A stretch of DNA of 64,000 nucleotides from Streptococcus suis S735. GTDB lineage: Bacteria > Bacillota > Bacilli > Lactobacillales > Streptococcaceae. A program made the translations under genes and the position numbers. Below are positions 46,443-53,783 of this stretch, piece after piece (position 1 is the stretch's first letter; every line of letters starts with the position of its first letter). Location of the stretch: the NCBI RefSeq assembly GCF_000294495.1, contig NC_018526.1, positions 1 through 64,000 on the forward strand. The letters are read 5' to 3'. The notes under the pieces were generated by a model. It was not told the DNA's origin, searched no databases, and saw nothing but the letters and a program-made list of their open reading frames with translations.

Positions 46443-46514
46443 GATAAGTGTAGGGGAAGCAAGCTCACAACTTATTCAAAAAAATAAGATTTTTTCAAAA
46501 AAAAGAAAACGATT

Positions 46515-46522
46515 TGCGAATA
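46515..46522 (+). promoter_or_regulatory. ComX box 3 (TGCGAATA)
   Basis: One-base variant of the late competence box, 80 bp after box 2. Confidence 0.5.
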
Positions 46523-46594
46523 AGTATAGTGAGAGGGAAAATCCCCCTCAAGGAGATACACACTTGAAAAAAATAAATCATTTTCAAAATGATT

Positions 46595-46602
46595 TACGAA
46601 TA
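46595..46602 (+). promoter_or_regulatory. ComX box 4 (TACGAATA), proximal promoter of the peptide genes
   Basis: Exact late competence box 33 nt before the first peptide ATG, which leaves a short leader with the AAAGGAG ribosome site at 46622-46628. Confidence 0.75.
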
Positions 46603-46635
46603 AACAAGTGTAGGAAAAATGAAAGGAGAAGAAGG

Positions 46636-46728
46636 ATGAAAAAGAAGTTCAAGATTGTAAACAAACGTACAACGATTGACCTCGGGATTATTAAGTATAG
46701 CTACCGTCGTGGTCGTCATACCTTGTAA
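46636..46728 (+). CDS. Small cationic peptide 1, no leader
   Basis: The 30-residue product starts MKKKFKIVNKRT and ends TIDLGIIKYSYRRGRHTL. The same 18-residue C-terminus is in two more genes downstream, with many silent base differences but almost no amino acid change, which argues for selection on the peptide. It is strongly basic at both ends around a hydrophobic core (IDLGIIKY). There is no signal peptide and no double-glycine leader, so if exported it is as a leaderless peptide. AAAGGAG is 7 nt upstream. A TTG at 46564, after AAGGAG, is in frame and could give a 54-residue form. Confidence 0.85.
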   Translation: MKKKFKIVNKRTTIDLGIIKYSYRRGRHTL

Positions 46729-46773
46729 ATCAATCAGTAAATCAAATTGTTAAAGTAATAGGAGGAAATAGAA

Positions 46774-46863
46774 ATGAACAAATTTTTTAAGAAAAATAAA
46801 CGTGTGACAATCGATCTAGGTATTATCAAATACACCTATCGTCGTGGTCGTCATACTTTGTAA
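46774..46863 (+). CDS. Small cationic peptide 2, no leader
   Basis: The 29-residue product starts MNKFFKKNKRV and ends TIDLGIIKYTYRRGRHTL, with only a few changes from peptide 1, mainly at the N-terminus. GGAGG at 46761-46765 precedes the ATG. Spacer DNA before and after it is itself repeated (AGTAAATCA segments after each stop), so gene plus spacer have multiplied as a unit. Confidence 0.88.
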   Translation: MNKFFKKNKRVTIDLGIIKYTYRRGRHTL

Positions 46864-46915
46864 ACAGATTAGTAAATCATATTATTTGTAAATTTTTAAA
46901 GAAAAAGGAGTAAAA

Positions 46916-47005
46916 ATGAAACAATTATTTAAGAAGAATAAGCGCATCACTATTGATTTAGGTATCATCAAATACACTTATCGCCGCGGTCGTCACACTT
47001 TGTAA
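46916..47005 (+). CDS. Small cationic peptide 3, no leader
   Basis: The 29-residue product starts MKQLFKKNKRI and ends TIDLGIIKYTYRRGRHTL. AAGGAG at 46906-46911 gives normal spacing. It differs from peptide 2 at four of 29 residues (N3Q-type changes at the N-terminus and V to I), while its third codon positions differ widely. It is the last peptide before the transporter genes. Confidence 0.88.
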   Translation: MKQLFKKNKRITIDLGIIKYTYRRGRHTL

Positions 47006-47012
47006 AAAGAAC

Positions 47013-47077
47013 TTGATAGCTAATTTGATTTAGCTATCAATAAGATGGGAATTTGTTACAGTTCCTATCTTATTGAT
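47013..47077 (+). promoter_or_regulatory. Two mutually exclusive hairpins between peptides and transporter
   Basis: Hairpin 1 is TTGATAGCTAA / TTAGCTATCAA (47013-47040). Hairpin 2 is a 16-bp stem, ATCAATAAGATGGGAA / TTCCTATCTTATTGAT (47036-47077). They share 47036-47040, so both cannot form fully. Neither has a T-run. Hairpin 2 ends 4 nt before the permease ribosome site. This fits partial attenuation or RNA processing that keeps peptide mRNA above transporter mRNA. Confidence 0.6.
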
Positions 47078-47093
47078 AAAAAGGGGAAACAAT

Positions 47094-47822
47094 ATGAATA
47101 TGTTTAGGTCAATTTTTAAGTCGGTGATACATCGAAGGGATGTTGCTTTGTTCTATGCTTTTGCGGGTTTGCCAATCTTAGTTCCTATATTGTCCAAATT
47201 TTTGGTAGGCGTAAAGGCTGAATATACGGATAATTTTTTAGATTTTCTAGGAGCAGCATTGGCAACACAGGACGGGATAGTGTTACCTGTATTACTGTTA
47301 TCCTTGATTATTTCAGCAGTCTTTAGGGACGAGATTGATAGTGGCATTCTATTTTTATATAAAGATCTGAATAGAACCCGACTTTTTAATGCAAAAATCA
47401 TTAGTTTAGTGGTGATGTATGCCTCTTATGTCCTTCTAACAGTGCTGACAAGTGCGATTGCTTATTTTGGCTTCTTGAATGCTTCTGGAAAAGTAGTATC
47501 GGATGATTGGAGTAATGTACAGTCCACTTTCCTATCTATTTTTGCAACAATTTCAATCAATGTTATCGGTATTTTATTGGTTTCTACGGTTTCTATCAAA
47601 GCCAAATCCTTACAGGCAGTTTTAGCAGGAGTTTTTTGGTCACTGTTTACAACAACTGCACCACTTCTCATTGGAGTTCGTTATGTTGTGCCGAATGGCT
47701 ATGCTAAGATGAGTCTTGATCAGCCACTGCTTGCATGGTCCTTGGTAGTAGCTATAACGACATTTTATACTGTTGCTACCTATCTCAAAGGTCGTTCGAA
47801 CTTTGAAAAGCTAGAATTTTAG
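47094..47822 (+). CDS. ABC-2 type permease subunit A of the peptide cluster
   Basis: This 242-residue membrane protein has six likely helices in an ABC-2 layout. ATG 47094 has AAGGGG 7 nt upstream. It is a distant paralogue of the permease at 49724: both have a (I)SAVFR(D/K)E(V/I)D...FLY(K/R)DL motif after helix 2 and end in LEF. The two probably pair with the ATPase at 48846. The role could be self-protection against, or export of, the peptides. Substrate is not proven. Confidence 0.8.
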   Translation: MNMFRSIFKSVIHRRDVALFYAFAGLPILVPILSKFLVGVKAEYTDNFLDFLGAALATQDGIVLPVLLLSLIISAVFRDEIDSGILFLYKDLNRTRLFNAKIISLVVMYASYVLLTVLTSAIAYFGFLNASGKVVSDDWSNVQSTFLSIFATISINVIGILLVSTVSIKAKSLQAVLAGVFWSLFTTTAPLLIGVRYVVPNGYAKMSLDQPLLAWSLVVAITTFYTVATYLKGRSNFEKLEF

Positions 47823-47831
47823 AGGTGTTTT

Positions 47832-48410
47832 ATGGTAGTGCGCTATATGAGGCCAGTTGCTTTATCGCTTGCTTTGATTGTTTTAGCCTCCATTAGTTAT
47901 CTTTTGGCAACATCTTTGGTTTTGTTTAGCTCTAGTCAATTTCTACAGCTAGCCTACCTATTTTCTATTATGGTTGGAATGCCAATAGGGTTTATTCTAC
48001 TTCCATCTATGATAACCAAGCGTTATCAGCTTTGTCAGGAGCTATCGGAAGTGAAGTTCAGTTGGAAAAGCTTTGTTTTGCTGGCTATTGCAATTTTCTT
48101 GGTCAATTTCTGGTTTATTCAGAGTGATGAGTATGTGAATCAATTTATTATTGCGACTTGTGAAGAATTCTTGTTCCGTTATCTTATCTATCGTATTCTA
48201 AAAAGTGAATATCCTACTTGGCTAGCTATGTTGGTCACTTCTCTCTTGTTTGGAGTTTTGTTGCATATGAATTATTCCTTGCTGGATAATCTAATCATCC
48301 GAACTCCACTAGGTTTATTGTTTTCTGTGTTAGCTACTCGTTTTGGCTTGCAGTATGCTATCGGAGGACATTGGATCTACAATCTGTTGGTTTCGAGATT
48401 TCCATTTTAA
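47832..48410 (+). CDS. CPBP (Abi) family intramembrane protease
   Basis: The 192-residue multi-helix membrane protein carries the family motifs: EEFLFRYLIYR near 112-122 (EExxxR), FGVLLHMNY near 142-150 (FxxxH) and a late GGHWIYN near 176-182. CPBP proteins in streptococcal and lactobacillar peptide loci often give immunity or process peptides. Here it lies between two transporter genes in one direction, so that link is likely, but not proven. Confidence 0.85.
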   Translation: MVVRYMRPVALSLALIVLASISYLLATSLVLFSSSQFLQLAYLFSIMVGMPIGFILLPSMITKRYQLCQELSEVKFSWKSFVLLAIAIFLVNFWFIQSDEYVNQFIIATCEEFLFRYLIYRILKSEYPTWLAMLVTSLLFGVLLHMNYSLLDNLIIRTPLGLLFSVLATRFGLQYAIGGHWIYNLLVSRFPF

Positions 48411-48421
48411 TTGTGAGGGTC

Positions 48422-48853
48422 ATGATGATATTTATTCTATTATTGAGTCTATTTTATATTTGTTTAACAGTTGCTAGTTCGCAACTATTGCTAAGTCTCT
48501 CTGTTCCTGTTTTATTGTTGTTGACTTATTTGCTACCGCCCATCGTCAATTCAATCTGTATGGGATTACAAAAAGATAAGTCTTGGAAAGCGTGGTCAGC
48601 AGGCATTTTCCCAACAATGTCAATGATATTTTATGCCGCTTTTGCCTACATTACGAGTAGCAATGGTCAGTGGGAGCAGTTTGCTCAACTGCATACAGTT
48701 TCAGATGATGTCATGAGTGTCGAGCTGGCAGGAGAATTGTTAGTTCCATCACAAATGCTATTTGTTGCCGTACTATATTATGGTACAGCTATTGCCACTT
48801 ATTTTATTCAGCAGGCAGGTCGTAAGAAAGAAAAAGGAGCTACTTATGCTTAA
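48422..48853 (+). CDS. Small membrane protein of the peptide cluster
   Basis: This 143-residue protein has four predicted helices (near 1-25, 30-48, 62-80 and 115-135) and no domain I recognise. I use ATG 48422; an upstream in-frame ATG at 48371 lies inside the previous gene. The end overlaps the ABC ATPase start by 8 nt, so it is translated with it. It may be an accessory subunit or immunity protein of the transporter. Confidence 0.7.
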   Translation: MMIFILLLSLFYICLTVASSQLLLSLSVPVLLLLTYLLPPIVNSICMGLQKDKSWKAWSAGIFPTMSMIFYAAFAYITSSNGQWEQFAQLHTVSDDVMSVELAGELLVPSQMLFVAVLYYGTAIATYFIQQAGRKKEKGATYA

Positions 48854-49718
48854 AATCAATCATTTATCAAAACAGTTTGCAGGAAATGAATTTTACTCAC
48901 TAAAAGATGTGAGTTTGGAGATCAATAAGGGCGAGATTGTTGGTCTGATTGGAAAAAACGGTGCTGGAAAATCCACGCTTATGAAACTCATGGCCAAGTC
49001 CCTAAAACCAAGTTCGGGAACCATTACTTATAAGGGTACGGATATTTTTAGCCAGGATAATTTGTTAGCAGACTTTGGGATTATGATTGATCCAGTATTC
49101 TATCCAGAAATGACTGTTATGGACAATCTCAAGTTTTATTTGGACCTGCATGGGAAAAAAGACCTCTATCCAAATATTGAGAAGACTTTGAAATTGGTAG
49201 AGTTATGGGATGCTCGCAATCGGAAACCCAAGGGATTCTCGTTCGGTATGAAACAACGGACAGCTTTGGCGATTGCCTTGGTTGCGGAGCCAGATTTCCT
49301 GATCTTAGATGAGCCTTTTGTGGGCTTGGACCCGATTGGTGTTCAAAAATTGATTGATATCTTGAAGCAGTGGTCCAGTGAGCGACAAATTTCCATGCTG
49401 ATTTCGAGTCACCAACTAGGTGAGCTGGAGGCCTTGTGCAGCCGCTATGTCTATATCGAATCGGGAGAATTGGCAGATGCTTTTGAAGGCAAATCTCATC
49501 CAAGTGTGCTCGTGCAGTTGGACACGACTAAAAACTTAGATTCTGTGAAGGACTTGCTCAATGACCATGTGGTGCTAGAGGGGGAAGTGTTAGAGATTTC
49601 CACTGCCACACCTACAAGTGAGCTAAATCAGATTTTTGGTGTGTTGACTCGTCAAGAATTGATTGTGAAACTAGAAGTGAAAGAGAATCACTTGAAAGAA
49701 ATCTTTACGAAAGGGTAG
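48846..49718 (+). CDS. ABC transporter ATP-binding protein
   Basis: A 290-residue single nucleotide-binding protein: Walker A GKNGAGKST near 38-46, the signature FSFGMKQRT (SFGMKQ in place of SGGQ), Walker B FLILDEPFVGLDP near 152-164 and H-loop SSHQLGELE. It follows bacteriocin-immunity type ATPases (such as those that remove lantibiotics) in size. Starts from ATG 48846 because the ribosome site and domain start fit. The two ABC-2 permeases flank it. Confidence 0.9.
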   Translation: MLKINHLSKQFAGNEFYSLKDVSLEINKGEIVGLIGKNGAGKSTLMKLMAKSLKPSSGTITYKGTDIFSQDNLLADFGIMIDPVFYPEMTVMDNLKFYLDLHGKKDLYPNIEKTLKLVELWDARNRKPKGFSFGMKQRTALAIALVAEPDFLILDEPFVGLDPIGVQKLIDILKQWSSERQISMLISSHQLGELEALCSRYVYIESGELADAFEGKSHPSVLVQLDTTKNLDSVKDLLNDHVVLEGEVLEISTATPTSELNQIFGVLTRQELIVKLEVKENHLKEIFTKG

Positions 49719-49723
49719 TGAGT

Positions 49724-50497
49724 ATGAAGCAAATTTTTCCAGCTGTCTTTAGAACGATTTGGAAGCGAAAGGAGACGCAGGTTTATCTCCTATTCACTTT
49801 GTTTCCTTTTATTTATCTAGTTACTTCGTTTATTGAAGGGTCGAATTTTATGCAGATTCATGCTGGTGAGGGCTATAAAGTCAGCCTTGTTGCCTTTACG
49901 AATATGATGGTGAGCTCAGCAGATAGTTTCATTCTTCCTAGTTTGACCCTGTATTTCTTGGCTATATCTGTCTTTAGGAAAGAAGTAGATGAACATACCA
50001 TGTTTTTATACCGGGATCTTGGACGGAAGCAGATTTTCTGGTCTAAATATTTGGGTCTCTTAGCAACAATCGTCATTTTCTATGGTCTCTTCTTTGTAAC
50101 CTCTGCATTTGTACATTATGTTCGGGTAATCCATCTACCTTTTGGTAGTCCAGCTGTTTTTGAAGCTAGTTTGGCAGAGAGCTTGAGTAATGTATTTTGT
50201 ATTGTCGCTTATTTGCTAAAAGATATTTTATCGATTAGTTTGGCAACTGCTCTTTGTTTGTATCTGAAAAATATTACCACAATGATCACAGGATTTTTGG
50301 TGACGATTACGATGATGATTTTAGCAATTGTTGGCGGTCCAGTTGCGATGCTTTTTCCAACTAGTTATATGACTTTGGCGAGCGAAGGCCTGACAGGAGC
50401 GGGGCTTGCTTATTTAGGAGCTATCTGTGTCACAATTATTTACGTACTCGTATTTACTAAAATTGCTGCGAAAAAATTCAAGAATTTGGAGTTCTAG
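49724..50497 (+). CDS. ABC-2 type permease subunit B of the peptide cluster
   Basis: This 257-residue, six-helix membrane protein is the paralogue of the permease at 47094 (shared SVFRKEVDE...FLYRDLGR motif and LEF end). ATG 49724, 8 nt after AAAGGG, is preferred to the overlapping GTG at 49718. Together with the ATPase immediately upstream it should form a heterodimeric exporter. Confidence 0.82.
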   Translation: MKQIFPAVFRTIWKRKETQVYLLFTLFPFIYLVTSFIEGSNFMQIHAGEGYKVSLVAFTNMMVSSADSFILPSLTLYFLAISVFRKEVDEHTMFLYRDLGRKQIFWSKYLGLLATIVIFYGLFFVTSAFVHYVRVIHLPFGSPAVFEASLAESLSNVFCIVAYLLKDILSISLATALCLYLKNITTMITGFLVTITMMILAIVGGPVAMLFPTSYMTLASEGLTGAGLAYLGAICVTIIYVLVFTKIAAKKFKNLEF

Positions 50498-50499
50498 TT

Positions 50500-52212
50500 A
50501 TGAATAAAAGACTCGTCGGAGTGTTGTTGAAGTCGCTCAATAAAACGATGTTCTTGTTTGGGATAGTTCTGAGTGCACTTGGGGTTGGAATGGGTTTGTT
50601 CCTGCCCCAGTTTATTGGTAAATTGCTAGATCAAACCTATTTGAGCAATCTATTAACACGGCCAGAATTGCTGGCAGGTTTCATCCTTTTCTTTGTATCG
50701 GTCTATGCAGTACAGGCTCTATCTAATTATTTCATAGGGCGTAGTGGTAGTAATGCACTCAAACAGTTGCAACAATATATTTATGAATCCTTGTTGACCA
50801 CATCTGTAAAGGACTTGGATCAGTACCAATCAGGTGATCTTGCTAGTCGTTTGACTAATGATATGTCGGTTGTTCTGAACTTCATCACCGTTATTCTTCC
50901 AAATTTCTTGATGAATGGTTTGATGGTTATGGGGTCAATTTATTTTCTGTGGACCATCAGTCCGTGGCTCACGGGTCTTAGTCTCTTCTTGCTTCCTTTG
51001 TTGTCAATGGTTATGATTCCGATGAATCAGCGGTTGGAAGGTTACTACTCTGCTTACCAAGAGGGATTAGGGCAGGTTTCTAGTAGAATTAGTCATAAAT
51101 TTACAACGATTCGTTTGATGAAGGCTTTTCAGGGAGAAAAGCATGAACAGCGAGAGATGGGCAAGTCTTTTCAGTATCTGTCACAAACCTTTGAGAAAAT
51201 GATTGGACTGTCAGCGGTGCAACATACCTTGGTTAGTAGCTTAATGACGGGATTTATTATCCTGATGTTGCTTATAGCGGGGATAGAAGTAACCAAGGGA
51301 GTGATGACCATGGCTACATTGACAACCTTTGTATTGTACATGATGCAACTGATTGATCCAGTCACAGACATTGCTGCTTCCCTAAATGAACTGACGGAGT
51401 TTCATGCAGTGTCTAAACGTTTGGTAGAATTGCTGGAACTGAATAAGGAAGAACAGGTAGATACAGAGTTGGTTGATGCTGCTAGTATCCAGTTGGAAAA
51501 AGTTCGGTTTTCCTATCATACAGATCCGATTTTGAATGGAGTATCGGTTAGAATTCCTGAGGGAGCTCACGTGGCGATTGTTGGGCCAAGCGGAGCCGGA
51601 AAGTCAACGATTTTTGCCTTGCTGATGAAATATTATCAAGACTATAAGGGGAAGATTCGGATTGGTCAACAATGTTTAAGTGATATTTCAACCAAGGAGA
51701 TGAGAAGATTGATTTCCTTCATACCTCAGGACAATACTCTCTTTCATGGGACGATTAGAGAAAATCTATTGTATGGAAAGAACGAGTCTGTGTCTGAAGA
51801 GCGTATTGCTTATATTCTCAAGGAGTTGGGATTGTCTCCTTTAGTAGCTGAGTTGGAAGATGGTTTAGATACTCGGATTTCAGAAAATGGGACAGGCTTG
51901 TCGGAAGGCCAAAAACAACGGTTCAGCATTGCAAGAGCCTTACTGCTAGAACATCCGATTTATTTGCTAGATGAGGCGACAGCAAGTTTAGATACTGTCA
52001 CAGAACGTGTCATTAGCAAAGCGATTGACCGATTAACAGCTGGCAAAACAAGGCTAACCATTGCTCACCGTTTGCATACGGTGCGTGAGGCAGATGCTAT
52101 TTTGGTTTTAGATAAAAATGGACAAGTAGCTGACTACGGTCATCACCAGCAGTTAGTGGAGAGAAATCATCTGTATCAAGATTTCTTAAGAGGCTTACCG
52201 CAAGCCAGTTAG
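50500..52212 (+). CDS. ABC exporter, fused membrane and ATPase domains
   Basis: The 570-residue half-transporter has a six-helix ABC exporter membrane domain (about 1-320) and an ATPase domain (about 335-570): Walker A GPSGAGKST near 363-371, the signature LSEGQKQRF near 467-475, Walker B IYLLDEATASLD near 486-497 and H-loop IAHR. There is no N-terminal C39 peptidase, so it would export without cleaving a double-glycine leader, in line with leaderless peptides. It begins 2 nt after the permease. Confidence 0.88.
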   Translation: MNKRLVGVLLKSLNKTMFLFGIVLSALGVGMGLFLPQFIGKLLDQTYLSNLLTRPELLAGFILFFVSVYAVQALSNYFIGRSGSNALKQLQQYIYESLLTTSVKDLDQYQSGDLASRLTNDMSVVLNFITVILPNFLMNGLMVMGSIYFLWTISPWLTGLSLFLLPLLSMVMIPMNQRLEGYYSAYQEGLGQVSSRISHKFTTIRLMKAFQGEKHEQREMGKSFQYLSQTFEKMIGLSAVQHTLVSSLMTGFIILMLLIAGIEVTKGVMTMATLTTFVLYMMQLIDPVTDIAASLNELTEFHAVSKRLVELLELNKEEQVDTELVDAASIQLEKVRFSYHTDPILNGVSVRIPEGAHVAIVGPSGAGKSTIFALLMKYYQDYKGKIRIGQQCLSDISTKEMRRLISFIPQDNTLFHGTIRENLLYGKNESVSEERIAYILKELGLSPLVAELEDGLDTRISENGTGLSEGQKQRFSIARALLLEHPIYLLDEATASLDTVTERVISKAIDRLTAGKTRLTIAHRLHTVREADAILVLDKNGQVADYGHHQQLVERNHLYQDFLRGLPQAS

Positions 52213-52313
52213 TGAATGGGAGTCAATGGACCGACCAGTCTAAGTCTAGGGTTACCTAATAATAAAATGGAATACTGATGATTACTTGTACAATGAATAG
52301 ATAGGAGAAGAGA

Positions 52314-52487
52314 ATGAAACAAACAACATATACCTTATCTTTGGGAGGAAGTGACAGAGAGAACTCCAGAGTTTCGAAGATGGAAGAAAAGTTTGAAAAA
52401 TATATGGAGGGAATCGCAGAGCGGTTACAGCAATCTGGGAAGAAGCGAATTGACAAATGGTTTGTTCATGTGCGAATTGAGGAGTAA
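52314..52487 (+). CDS. 57-residue charged protein at the end of the peptide cluster
   Basis: A 57-codon frame begins MKQTTYTLSLGGSDRE and ends KKRIDKWFVHVRIEE. AGGAGA 8 nt before the ATG is a good ribosome site. It is charged and probably helical in the middle. It follows the ABC exporter in the same direction by about 100 nt. I recognise no family. It might be an immunity or regulatory protein. Confidence 0.55.
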   Translation: MKQTTYTLSLGGSDRENSRVSKMEEKFEKYMEGIAERLQQSGKKRIDKWFVHVRIEE

Positions 52488-52730
52488 AGTAGCTATGACC
52501 AAAATTCACAGACGTTTTTATAAATAGTGAAAAATAGAATGAATTCTCTTTTAGTTTCCCTTAAGTTTGGCGAGTTATACTTTATTCAAGCTAGAAATAG
52601 CGAGACTTTTACTGAAATAGTTTCAATATCGTCATCCGTAAGAGCTAAAGCTCAAACGGCTGGCATATCTTTTCAATCCTTATCTCTAAGTCGCAAGCGA
52701 CAAGGACTAGGGATTATATAATCTCCTGAG
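52488..52730. other. Non-coding gap before ruvB
   Basis: A 64-codon frame at 52527-52721 lacks a ribosome site and I leave it uncalled. I see no other feature until the hairpin at 52731. Confidence 0.4.
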
Positions 52731-52762
52731 AATACTGGACTCACTGAGTCTGGTATTTTCAT
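52731..52762 (+). terminator. Terminator before ruvB
   Basis: 12-bp stem AATACTGGACTC / GAGTCTGGTATT (two wobble pairs) followed by TTCATTTT. It closes the peptide cluster. Confidence 0.75.
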
Positions 52763-52769
52763 TTTATGC

Positions 52770-52775
52770 TATAAT
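52770..52775 (+). promoter_or_regulatory. -10 element immediately before the ruvB start
   Basis: A perfect TATAAT ends 6 nt before the ruvB ATG. Transcription from it would start at or very near the start codon, and no Shine-Dalgarno sequence is present, so a leaderless mRNA is possible. Confidence 0.6.
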
Positions 52776-52781
52776 GGTTTC

Positions 52782-53783
52782 ATGACAAATCGAATTTTAG
52801 ATATGGAACAAATGCAGGACGAGGAATATGTCGAGCGTACCCTGCGTCCGCAGAAATTAAACGAATACATCGGTCAGGACAAGGTTAAGGACCAGCTCAA
52901 AATCTTTATCGAGGCAGCCAAGCTCCGTGATGAAGCCTTGGACCATACCCTTCTGTTTGGACCTCCAGGTTTGGGGAAGACCACCATGGCCTTTGTCATC
53001 GCCAACGAACTGGGCGTTAATATCAAGCAGACTAGTGGTCCTGTTATTGAAAAAGCAGGTGACTTGGTGGCCCTTCTCAACGACTTGGAGCCTGGCGACG
53101 TCCTCTTTATCGATGAAATCCACCGTATGCCCATGGCGGTCGAGGAGATTCTCTACTCAGCCATGGAAGACTTCTACATCGACATCATGATTGGGGCTGG
53201 GGAGGCCAGTCGCTCCGTGCATTTGGAGTTGCCGCCTTTTACCCTGATTGGAGCGACCACTCGTGCGGGTATGCTGTCCAATCCCCTGCGGGCCCGATTT
53301 GGGATTACCGGTCACATGGAGTATTACGAACTGGCTGATTTGACGGAGATTGTCGAGCGGACGGCGGATATCTTTGACATGGAGATTACTCATGAAGCTG
53401 CTATTGAGCTGGCTCGTCGGTCTCGTGGAACTCCCCGTATCGCCAACCGTCTGCTCAAGCGGGTGCGGGATTTCGCACAGATTATGGGCGACGGCCTGAT
53501 TGACGATAGCATTACGGATAAGGCCCTGACTATGCTGGATGTGGACCGAGAGGGGCTGGACTATGTGGACCAGAAGATTCTCCGCACCATGATTGAGATG
53601 TACGGTGGCGGTCCCGTCGGCCTCAACACCCTGTCGGTCAATATTGCCGAGGAGCGTGAGACGGTGGAGGACATGTACGAACCTTACCTGATTCAGCAGG
53701 GCTTCCTCATGCGGACGCGGACAGGGCGGGTTGCGACAGCCAAGGCTTACGAGCACTTGGGTTATCCCTATACGGAAAAATAA
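52782..53783 (+). CDS. ruvB: Holliday junction helicase motor RuvB
   Basis: RuvB drives branch migration with RuvA. The 333-residue AAA+ protein has Walker [13 protein letters not shown] near 57-68, Walker [11 protein letters not shown] near 107-116, and the [19 protein letters not shown] stretch near 159-177. The start aligns with other streptococcal RuvB. The last base overlaps the ATG of the next gene. Confidence 0.98.
   Translation: MTNRILDMEQMQDEEYVERTLRPQKLNEYIGQDKVKDQLKIFIEAAKLRDEALDHTLLFGPPGLGKTTMAFVIANELGVNIKQTSGPVIEKAGDLVALLNDLEPGDVLFIDEIHRMPMAVEEILYSAMEDFYIDIMIGAGEASRSVHLELPPFTLIGATTRAGMLSNPLRARFGITGHMEYYELADLTEIVERTADIFDMEITHEAAIELARRSRGTPRIANRLLKRVRDFAQIMGDGLIDDSITDKALTMLDVDREGLDYVDQKILRTMIEMYGGGPVGLNTLSVNIAEERETVEDMYEPYLIQQGFLMRTRTGRVATAKAYEHLGYPYTEK

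Larger units (their letters stand above)
46204..46635 (+). repeat. Tandem promoter repeat ahead of the peptide genes
   Basis: Four segments begin with a T(A/G)CGAATA box followed by a similar AxxTAxGTGxAGGGGAA stretch: 46204, 46435, 46515 and 46595. Units 2-3-4 are spaced exactly 80 bp. Unit 1 to 2 is 231 bp because a dispersed repeat (about 150 bp) interrupts unit 1. A hairpin CTTATT / AATAAG plus T-run lies in unit 2 (46471-46496), and a perfect 23-nt palindrome centred at 46585 abuts the last box. Confidence 0.75.

Noticed and set aside
46158..47005. CRISPR-like array from the repeated segments
   Set aside because: Units are 80 bp and coding or promoter in nature, not short repeats with unique spacers; no cas gene is near.
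49896..49904. TACGAATA inside the permease gene at 49.9 kb and again near 59.1 and 63.98 kb
   Set aside because: All lie inside coding or transposase DNA with no gene start behind them; expected by chance in AT-rich DNA.
52527..52721. 64-codon frame before ruvB
   Set aside because: No ribosome site, composition typical of spacer, and I recognise no family.
53157..53756. 199-codon minus-strand frame opposite ruvB
   Set aside because: Shadow of the ruvB codon pattern.
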